A DNA stretch of 8,316 nt from Bacillota bacterium (GTDB taxonomy: Bacteria > Bacillota > Clostridia > Lachnospirales > Cellulosilyticaceae): NCBI GenBank assembly GCA_023457875.1, contig JAEXBC010000166.1, positions 1-8,316 on the forward strand, read 5' to 3'. Shown here piece by piece: positions 1 through 4,663 of the stretch (positions within the stretch are counted from its first letter, which is position 1; the number at the start of each line of letters is the position of its first letter). The position numbers and the translations under genes were made by a program. Under the pieces are notes generated by a model. That model was not told the DNA's origin, made no database searches, and was given only the letters and a program-made list of their open reading frames with translations.

Positions 1-62
<62 letters not shown>

Positions 63-238
63 AGTTTGTCCGTGTAGTATCTCTACTACTGACTATTTTA
101 CTTAGTACAAGTTGTACTGATTGTAAGCTTCTTAAAAGAAACTATGAATCGACTGGTTTTATAGTTACTATTTTGTTTTCAAAGTTCATTTGCTCACTTA
201 TTAACTTGTCACTGGTTAATTAGCCGCTGACTTGTTTT
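63..238 (-). other. rRNA operon leader with 5' processing hairpins
   Basis: Transcribed spacer between the rRNA promoter and mature 16S. It contains two strong short inverted repeats: GTAGTA/TACTAC around TCTC (74-89) and AGTACAA/TTGTACT around one base (104-118). These are likely parts of the structure that forms the RNase processing stem ahead of 16S; that role is inferred from position. No open reading frame with a ribosome binding site is seen here. Confidence 0.6.
175..188 (-). promoter_or_regulatory. boxA-like rRNA antitermination element
   Basis: On the minus strand this reads TGAACTTTGAAAAC, close to the boxA element in rRNA leaders of low-GC Gram-positives (TGxxCTTTGAAAACT). It lies about 50 nt downstream of the -10 box and ~110 nt before 16S, the expected place. 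In rRNA operons boxA recruits the NusB/NusE complex to suppress premature termination. The match is seen directly; the function comes from the family. Confidence 0.7.
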
Positions 239-267
239 ATAATACACTAATTCCTTACATAAGTCAA
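239..267 (-). promoter_or_regulatory. rRNA operon promoter
   Basis: Near-consensus sigma-A promoter on the minus strand: -35 TTGACT (262-267), 17-nt spacer, -10 TATTAT (239-244). Immediately upstream (about 270-295) is an A/T tract including AAAAAATAAAAAAG, a good candidate UP element for the RNA polymerase alpha subunit, as expected for rRNA promoters. A weaker second promoter further upstream cannot be excluded. Confidence 0.85.
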
Positions 268-323
268 CACCAAAATTTACTTTTTTATTTTTTCCTATCT
301 TCTCCCTTTTCTTTACTTATATA

Positions 324-389
324 GAGAAGCTATTGTTCTCACTAACTTATTACTATGCGATAGTCTTATCTATATAAAGGGCTTTATAT
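324..389. repeat. Cluster of three short inverted repeats ahead of the tautomerase gene
   Basis: Three separate dyads lie within 66 bp: GAGAA/TTCTC around 7 bases (324-340), ACTAT/ATAGT around GCG (352-364), and the perfect ATATAAAG/CTTTATAT around GG (372-389). The third overlaps the proposed -35 of the downstream gene, so it could be an operator. The short AT-rich arms could also arise by chance. Confidence 0.35.
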
Positions 390-411
390 TTCTCCGTTTT
401 CGTCTTATACT
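383..411 (+). promoter_or_regulatory. Probable promoter of the tautomerase gene
   Basis: -10 TATACT (406-411) with a 17-nt spacer to a weak -35 TTTATA (383-388). It would start transcription about 25 nt before the start codon, leaving a short leader with the ribosome binding site. The -35 lies in the right arm of the 372-389 inverted repeat. Confidence 0.45.
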
Positions 412-443
412 AATAAAAACAAATAGAGTAGGAGGAGAACTTT

Positions 444-788
444 ATGCCCTATATTGATTCAAAAGTAACAATGAAGCTTTCAGAAACACAAAAAGAGACC
501 CTTAAATCTGCTTTGGGTCAAATCATTTCTTCTATTCCAGGAAAAAGTGAAACGTACCTTATGGTGGGTTTTGACGATGAATATTCTTTATTCTTTGGTG
601 GCAACAAATTAGATCAAGGTGCTTTTATAGAAGTCAAAATTTTTGGTAACACTTCTGATGCAGCCCTTGAAACAGTTACTTCTAAAATATGTGCTTTATT
701 TGAAAAAGAATTAGGTATTCCTCAAAAAGCCATTTACGTGAAATACGAATTCGTGTCACATTGGGGCTGGAATGGACATAATTTTTAA
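444..788 (+). CDS. MIF-family tautomerase (macrophage migration inhibitory factor-like)
   Basis: A 114-residue protein, the usual size of the MIF/D-dopachrome tautomerase family, whose members form trimers and catalyse keto-enol tautomerisation of phenylpyruvate-like substrates. The chain starts Met-Pro, so removal of Met exposes the catalytic N-terminal proline of the family. A lysine follows the first helix in IPGKSETYLMVG, where MIF has its active-site Lys32. The C-terminal GWNGHNF matches the VGWNNSTF end of MIF. The Asn of the MIF YIN motif is Lys here (YVKYE), and the CxxC pair used for MIF's thiol activity is absent. The start is fixed by AGGAGG at 430-435, 8 nt before ATG. It is a single-gene unit, divergent from the rRNA operon and closed by its own terminator. 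Family assignment is confident; the true substrate is unknown. Confidence 0.85.
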   Translation: MPYIDSKVTMKLSETQKETLKSALGQIISSIPGKSETYLMVGFDDEYSLFFGGNKLDQGAFIEVKIFGNTSDAALETVTSKICALFEKELGIPQKAIYVKYEFVSHWGWNGHNF

Positions 789-794
789 TAAAGT

Positions 795-846
795 GAGGAT
801 ATAGCAAATTCCAAGTTTCTTGGTGCTTGCAATATCCTCTTTTTTA
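795..846 (+). terminator. Rho-independent terminator of the tautomerase gene
   Basis: Long hairpin beginning GAGGATAT (795-802) and closing ATATCCTC (832-839), with further pairing inside (GCAA/TTGC and CCAAG/TTGG), followed by a run of six T. It begins 6 nt after the stop codon. It may also slow minus-strand transcripts coming from the NifX-like gene, although the T-tract on that side is weak. Confidence 0.9.
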
Positions 847-866
847 TAGGTAAATGACAATGCTTT

Positions 867-1211
867 TTATTCTCTAATCTTTTTTTGAATTTCTGGATTT
901 TGGCTTTTGGGTATACTTTTTAAATACGCTTTTAGAGCCACACTCGCATTGCCTTTTAAGCCTGTAATGACTTTGATATCGTATTCTTCTAGTTCCTCTT
1001 TAACCTTTTCACCAATCTCACTGCATAATAAAACCTCTACTTTTTCATTACTTAAAATATATAAAAGTGCATTTTGCTCATTACTGGCAGAGACGTCTAC
1101 TTTCATTTTCCCTGCTACTCTGCCTTTCAAGACTTCAAATATAGTAAAAGTCATACACTTTTCGAATTTCTGTGAAACTCTATTCCCCTCCGTTGCAATG
1201 GCTATGCGCAC
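867..1211 (-). CDS. NifX/MTH1175-like Fe-Mo cofactor-binding family protein
   Basis: A protein of 114 residues with the fold signature of the dinitrogenase iron-molybdenum cofactor family (NifX, NafY, NifB C-terminus and the stand-alone MTH1175-type proteins). It opens RIAIATEGNRVSQKFEKC, continues FTIFEV, has a central LLCSEIGEKVKEELEEY and ends IKVITGLKGNASVALKAYL, matching the family along its length. Members bind or carry metal-sulfur clusters; in organisms without nitrogenase the role is poorly defined. The start chosen is GTG at 1209-1211, which gives the canonical family N-terminus and has a G-rich ribosome binding site (AGGGGGG, 8 nt upstream). Extending to ATG at 1271 would add 20 residues with no ribosome binding site and no family match. 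It is the second gene of a unit behind the NapH-like protein, 73 nt downstream. No nitrogenase gene is visible. Confidence 0.82.
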   Translation of the reverse strand: MRIAIATEGNRVSQKFEKCMTFTIFEVLKGRVAGKMKVDVSASNEQNALLYILSNEKVEVLLCSEIGEKVKEELEEYDIKVITGLKGNASVALKAYLKSIPKSQNPEIQKKIRE

Positions 1212-1284
1212 GCTTTTTGCCCCCCTATGTATCATTTTTCTTTTAATCATTATATGAGGACTTGCTCCCATTCATGCCATTTTA

Positions 1285-2007
1285 CTATTCGTTATCCTTT
1301 TTCCACTTTCTCTTTAACACTTCATGCGAACAAGCCCATAAACATTCTCCGCACTGGGTACACTCATATTTATTCCACTTGTTGTCCTTGACCATTAAAG
1401 CCACATCCAGTCCCATTATACAATGCTGATTGCACTGCTTACATCCAGTACAACGTTCTTTGTGACTTAATATTTTTAATGAGGATAATTTTAGCAAACT
1501 CCCTATTTTGATACCATTATAATTAAATATGTACATTGGGCAAACAAATTTGCACCAGCTCCTTTTTCCAAAGATAAGGGTTATAACTGCAATACTGCCC
1601 GTGATAATATAATAGCGCATTACGTCTTTAAAGCTGCTAGTAGAAATTTTGCCATCCTCCATATGATAAGGTATAATTACCTTAATAAATCCCTTTTTCC
1701 ACAAAGGAACTAGAATTAATAGGATAAAAATACCTCCTGTTAATAGCTTGATGGCTCTATATTTATCTTTTACTTGTTTCGGTTTCTTAGTAGGCATTAA
1801 ATCTTGCATTGCACCAAAGGGACATATATGGCTGCACCACGCCCCTCCAAAAAACATAGCACATATGATCATTAACCCAAAGATGATATGCATGCTTGTA
1901 AATGTATGTTCCCAGCTTCCCTGTACAATTAAAATTGGTGAAAAATAGTTCAACGTGATTGGTAATAAAAAGAACGCTAAAAAGGTTACGAATTTTCTTG
2001 ATTTCAT
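1285..2007 (-). CDS. NapH-like membrane 4Fe-4S electron-transfer protein
   Basis: A 240-residue polytopic ferredoxin-like protein of the NapH/NosR/CcoG-type Fer4_5 group. About four membrane helices are visible (roughly 6-26, 38-56, 85-103, 131-147). Each half carries the hallmark CxxxCP motif: GGAWCSHICPFG (C58, C62) and GKRSWCKFVCPM (C152, C156). The C-terminal cytoplasmic tail holds two [4Fe-4S] binding sets, C186-C189-C192-C196 and C216-C219-C222-C226, though the usual Pro after the last Cys is missing in both. Such proteins move electrons between the membrane and cytoplasmic redox enzymes or cofactor factories. It heads a unit with the NifX-like gene and is divergent from the LuxR regulator. 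The ribosome binding site is weak (GAGAGA, 7 nt before ATG). The family is clear; donor and acceptor are unknown. Confidence 0.85.
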   Translation of the reverse strand: MKSRKFVTFLAFFLLPITLNYFSPILIVQGSWEHTFTSMHIIFGLMIICAMFFGGAWCSHICPFGAMQDLMPTKKPKQVKDKYRAIKLLTGGIFILLILVPLWKKGFIKVIIPYHMEDGKISTSSFKDVMRYYIITGSIAVITLIFGKRSWCKFVCPMYIFNYNGIKIGSLLKLSSLKILSHKERCTGCKQCNQHCIMGLDVALMVKDNKWNKYECTQCGECLWACSHEVLKRKWKKDNE

Positions 2008-2057
2008 ATGAACATCTCTCTTTCCTCTTATTTTTCATAAATGATTTGCTTAGAATC

Positions 2058-2112
2058 ACCTATGCTTCTTTCATGCTATTAGAGCATCTTGCCCCTTACA
2101 TAAGCAATAGGT
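2058..2112 (-). promoter_or_regulatory. Possible structured leader RNA of the membrane Fe-S operon
   Basis: Between the divergent genes, the minus strand can fold as a stem closed by ACCTATTGCTT (2102-2112) and AAGCATAGGT (2058-2067), 10 pairs with one bulged T. Inside it is a hairpin ATGCT/AGCAT (2073-2087). The unpaired part is GTAAGGGGCAAG. It does not match any riboswitch class I know, and the complement folds equally well, so strand is uncertain. Confidence 0.25.
2078..2107 (-). promoter_or_regulatory. Weak candidate promoter for the membrane Fe-S operon
   Basis: Minus-strand -35 TTGCTT (2102-2107), 18-nt spacer, -10 TCTAAT (2078-2083), about 70 nt before the NapH-like start codon. It is the best match I found in this interval but not strong, and it competes with the proposed leader structure in the same bases. 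If this is the real promoter, the 2133-2172 inverted repeat lies upstream of it and is not transcribed. Confidence 0.3.
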
Positions 2113-2132
2113 AAAATCCCCCTAATTAGCAT

Positions 2133-2172
2133 ATAAAAGTAGGATAGGGAACATTCCCTATCCTACTTTTAT
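2133..2172. repeat. Perfect 17-bp inverted repeat between divergent genes
   Basis: AAAAGTAGGATAGGGAA (2135-2151) and its exact complement (2154-2170) surround a 2-nt centre; two further A-T pairs extend it to 2133-2172. It resembles an intrinsic terminator stem with a short T-run on either strand, yet both flanking genes point away from it, so it terminates neither. It may be an attenuator or operator for the divergent pair, or the end of an unseen small RNA. Confidence 0.75.
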
Positions 2173-2202
2173 GGGGTTTATAGGCGTGTTGAAGTAAAAT
2201 AC

Positions 2203-2231
2203 TTGAAATTACATTTTTCACATTCTATACT
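2203..2231 (+). promoter_or_regulatory. Promoter of the membrane LuxR-type regulator
   Basis: Good sigma-A promoter: -35 TTGAAA (2203-2208), exactly 17 nt, -10 TATACT (2226-2231). It predicts a leader of about 70 nt. A TGAAA/TTTCA dyad (2204-2220) covers the -35 and part of the spacer and could be an operator, possibly for autoregulation, but it is short and AT-rich. Confidence 0.65.
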
Positions 2232-2309
2232 GTCTATATGTTCCTATAAATGATGTAATTTATCCATTTAAAAGTTTTACTTAATCATCTATGAGAGGTG
2301 TATTTACAT

Positions 2310-3209
2310 ATGAAGGATCTTCAATTACTTTTTTGCGTCATTTCACTATTTGCTGGTGTGTCTTCTATTTCAATCGCATGCTTTATCTATACGAGTAATC
2401 ATAAAAAGGCTCTTAAATTTTACATAGGTTTAAACTTTTGCCTTTTTGCTATTCAAAATGCTATCACTTTACAGCTCTACTCTAAATACATACCTCCAGT
2501 AAGTTCATTTATTCCTTTTATGTATATATTTCTAGACATTATTGGTACCTCATTTAGTTCCTTGTTCGGAATGTTTTTTGTAGATTATCTTTTTGGACTA
2601 AAAATCACTTCTTTTAAAAAAGGAATATATCTGCTTGTTTTTGCATTTCAATTTCTAGTATCTACTTTATACTATTTTATGGGCATACCCGACGCTTTAC
2701 AAACGGTTCTACAGGCTTCCATTATTTGCGTTATCCTATACGAATTATTGATGATCATAAAAAACTACAACGCTATCGTAAATAAAACCCTCAAGCGCTT
2801 TATTATTATTTTCGCCTTAACTACTTTACTATTTTTACCGCTCATCACCATGAATAGCTTCCATTTTGGATTTATTAGACACATGGAACTCATTAAATTA
2901 TCAGCACTTCCTGCTTATTTTTTAGTAATTAGTGTCCTTAGCCTGATATTTGTTATAAAATATTTTAATATCCCAGCCTTTATAGCTGACAATAAGCTTA
3001 CCGATTATTTTAAACAAACCTATGGCATTACAGAAAAACAGGGTGAAGTGATAGAACTTATCCTTGAGGGACTAACCTATAAACAAATTGCAGAAAAACT
3101 ATTTATATCGCCAAAAACCGTTGATAATCACATACAAAACATCTATGGCAAGCTAAATGTCACCAGCAAACTTCAATTATCAAATTTTGTTCGTTCTAAT
3201 CAAAAATAA
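2310..3209 (+). CDS. Seven-helix membrane protein with C-terminal LuxR-type DNA-binding domain
   Basis: A 299-residue one-component regulator. Residues 1-220 are hydrophobic with about seven membrane helices (approximately 5-27, 36-56, 66-94, 105-124, 131-150, 162-181, 197-217). The C-terminal 62 residues are a complete GerE/LuxR helix-turn-helix: YGITEKQGEVIELILEG, then LTYKQIAEKLFISPKTVDNH, then IQNIYGKLNVTSK. There is no receiver domain with a phospho-acceptor Asp, so the signal is probably sensed in or through the membrane. The start is ATG at 2310, because AGAGGTG (2294-2300) lies 9 nt before it; the in-frame GTG at 2298 is inside that ribosome binding site. It is divergent from the Fe-S/NifX-like pair, which suggests but does not prove that it regulates them. 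The stop codon lies at the edge of the 103-bp palindrome. The ligand is unknown. Confidence 0.85.
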   Translation: MKDLQLLFCVISLFAGVSSISIACFIYTSNHKKALKFYIGLNFCLFAIQNAITLQLYSKYIPPVSSFIPFMYIFLDIIGTSFSSLFGMFFVDYLFGLKITSFKKGIYLLVFAFQFLVSTLYYFMGIPDALQTVLQASIICVILYELLMIIKNYNAIVNKTLKRFIIIFALTTLLFLPLITMNSFHFGFIRHMELIKLSALPAYFLVISVLSLIFVIKYFNIPAFIADNKLTDYFKQTYGITEKQGEVIELILEGLTYKQIAEKLFISPKTVDNHIQNIYGKLNVTSKLQLSNFVRSNQK

Positions 3210-3310
3210 AGGGGCTGCTACCTAAGAATAAATACTACAATATATGGTGCTGGACTAAAATGAGTACAGCAATATATTGTATATAAAGTTTCTTAGTGCA
3301 ACAGCCCTTT
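3208..3310. mobile_element. 103-bp palindromic element (MITE candidate, also a likely bidirectional terminator)
   Basis: The whole segment folds as one long imperfect hairpin. The outer arms are AAAGGGGCTG..CCTAAGAA and TTCTTAG..CAACAGCCCTTT. The inner arms are ACAATATAT/ATATATTGT, GCTG/CAGC and ACT/AGT, with a 6-nt loop (AAAATG). It is flanked on both sides by the direct repeat AAAAAT (3202-3207 and 3311-3316), as expected for a target-site duplication, though this AT-rich hexamer could be chance. It lies between convergent genes and could end transcription of both. It has no coding capacity. The GGGCTGTTGCA end recalls terminal repeats of some insertion sequences, but I cannot name a family with confidence. 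The palindrome is certain; mobility is inferred. Confidence 0.5.
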
Positions 3311-3322
3311 AAAAATATGAGC

Positions 3323-4159
3323 TTATTTACAGAATTCAAGAATGCGCTCAGAAGCAGCACTTACTATATCTTCTTTTACATCCTCTACCTTACCTGCATC
3401 GCAAAGCGCTGCAAATTCAGGATTGATAGGTAAAGCTGCTAAAATCTCCACGTCAAACGCTTTAGCTACTTGTTCTAACTTACTTTCTCCAAAAATGTAA
3501 TGTTTTTGATTGCAATCTGGACACATAAAGTAGCTATAGTTTTCAATCACACCTATGATTGGGACATTCATCATTTTTGCCATCTTTACGGCCTTTCCAA
3601 CAATCATTGAAACCAGTTCTTGTGGCGAAGTGACAATAACAATGCCATCTAGTGGAATAGATTGAAAGACAGTAAGGGGTACATCTCCTGTTCCTGGAGG
3701 CATATCCACAAACATATAATCAACATCCTGCCAAACCACTTCTTGCCAAAATTGTTTGACTGCTCCTGCAATAACAGGTCCTCTCCACACAACCGGATCT
3801 GTGGGTTTATCAAGTAATAGGTTAATAGACATTACATCAATACCGGTTTTAGTAACAACAGGGAATAGCCCTTCATCTGTTCCATAGGCTTTTTCTGTTA
3901 GTCCAAAAAGTTTTGGAATAGATGGGCCTGTAATATCTGCATCTAAAATAGCAGCTCCATAGCCCTTTCGATTCATCGATACCGCTAGCATAGAAGTTAC
4001 GCTAGATTTACCAACGCCACCCTTTCCACTAACAACACCTATTACCTTTTTAATTTGACTCAACTTATGTGGTTTCTCCAAAAAACTCTTTGGATCTGAC
4101 TTTCTTGAAGAACACTCTTTACTACAACTTCCACAACTACTATCACATGCTTCACTCAT
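3323..4159 (-). CDS. mrp: Mrp/NBP35-type iron-sulfur cluster carrier ATPase
   Basis: A 278-residue cytoplasmic P-loop ATPase of the Mrp/ApbC/NBP35 group, which holds a [4Fe-4S] cluster and hands it to apo-proteins. The deviant Walker A motif GKGGVGKS is at 45-52, DADITGPS at 73-80 and the Walker B-like FVDMPPGTGD at 150-159. The cluster-bridging CPDC motif is at 213-216. The N-terminus carries a Cys-rich stretch, C5-C9-C12-C16, resembling the extra ferredoxin-like site of NBP35-type proteins; many bacterial Mrp proteins lack it. The start is supported by AAGGAGA 7 nt before ATG. It lies 61 nt downstream of the nucleotidyltransferase-like gene and close to the NifX-like and membrane Fe-S genes, a frequent partnership for this family. 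It may be expressed alone or by read-through from the methyltransferase unit. Confidence 0.92.
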   Translation of the reverse strand: MSEACDSSCGSCSKECSSRKSDPKSFLEKPHKLSQIKKVIGVVSGKGGVGKSSVTSMLAVSMNRKGYGAAILDADITGPSIPKLFGLTEKAYGTDEGLFPVVTKTGIDVMSINLLLDKPTDPVVWRGPVIAGAVKQFWQEVVWQDVDYMFVDMPPGTGDVPLTVFQSIPLDGIVIVTSPQELVSMIVGKAVKMAKMMNVPIIGVIENYSYFMCPDCNQKHYIFGESKLEQVAKAFDVEILAALPINPEFAALCDAGKVEDVKEDIVSAASERILEFCK

Positions 4160-4181
4160 GATTCTATCTCCTTATGTTTTT

Positions 4182-4187
4182 ATTATA
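4182..4187 (-). promoter_or_regulatory. Possible -10 box for mrp
   Basis: Perfect TATAAT on the minus strand about 22 nt before the mrp start codon, in a 61-nt AT-rich gap. No convincing -35 lies 16-18 nt upstream, so it could be chance in AT-rich DNA. If real it would let mrp be transcribed apart from the upstream genes. Confidence 0.3.
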
Positions 4188-4220
4188 GTTAATATTTTTT
4201 AAATATCTGTATACTCATTT

Positions 4221-4580
4221 TTAACGCCACTTTACCTGCCTTAAATCTCGCCGATTATGGGCTGTCTCTTTTAGCTTCGCAGCACGATGTAAATAGCTCA
4301 CATAAAACGGTTTAGGAAAGATTCTTAAATCCATTTCAAATACCTCATCATTAATCGTGTATAACATCTCTTCTACTTCCCATTTTAACCTTTGAAGTTC
4401 TCTAAAAGAGTTCTCTTCACCTACCAATACTAAGATGCCTACTTTACTTGTTCCATTCATACTATTAGTGGCATACGAGCCAAATAAATATACCTCTGAG
4501 GCTGGCATAAGCTTATCAATAATATCAAAGCATAATCTTACCCTTCCCTCATATTTTATTGGTAAGTCCAGCGTATTCAT
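4221..4580 (-). CDS. Degenerate nucleotidyltransferase-fold (MNT/KNTase-like) protein
   Basis: A small 119-residue protein resembling minimal nucleotidyltransferases (NTP_transf_2 type). The fold signature is VYLFGSYATNSMNGTSKVGI, with the Gly-Ser pair at 34-35. In active members this is followed by Ser-Asp-x-Asp, whose two aspartates bind metal; here the positions read S45-K46-V47-G48, so both are lost. A later acidic site may survive (EMDLRIF). The protein is therefore probably catalytically dead, or acts as a binding or regulatory partner. The N-terminal half is otherwise intact, with no frameshift. A ribosome binding site AGGGGG lies 8 nt before ATG. It starts 83 nt after the cytosine methyltransferase on the same strand with no terminator between, so the two are probably cotranscribed. 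Family assignment rests on one motif and size; function is unknown. Confidence 0.6.
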   Translation of the reverse strand: MNTLDLPIKYEGRVRLCFDIIDKLMPASEVYLFGSYATNSMNGTSKVGILVLVGEENSFRELQRLKWEVEEMLYTINDEVFEMDLRIFPKPFYVSYLHRAAKLKETAHNRRDLRQVKWR

Positions 4581-4663
4581 TATACGAGCCCCCTACTTTC
4601 ACTTCTCATTATAAATCCACCAATTTTTTCTATTTATCTCATTTTTTATTATGCCATAATCCT

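Noticed and set aside
907..1257. Open frame on the plus strand opposite the NifX-like gene
   Set aside because: Antisense shadow with low-complexity Ser/Leu/Phe content, no ribosome binding site and no family resemblance; the minus-strand frame matches a known family.
1787..2059. Second minus-strand frame overlapping the NapH-like start
   Set aside because: It is a shifted reading of the membrane protein gene and lacks the paired CxxxCP motifs and ferredoxin sites of the real frame.
2135..2170. Inverted repeat called as a plain terminator
   Set aside because: No gene ends nearby on either strand, and the T-runs are only four bases long, so a terminator label is unsupported although the repeat is real.
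2204..2220. TGAAA/TTTCA dyad considered as an FNR/CRP-type site
   Set aside because: The half-sites do not match TTGAT/ATCAA or TGTGA/TCACA well, the arms are short and AT-rich, and the bases are already explained by the promoter.
2298..2309. GTG at 2298 as start of the LuxR-type regulator
   Set aside because: It lies within the ribosome binding site AGAGGTG that serves ATG 2310, and nothing suitable lies upstream of the GTG.
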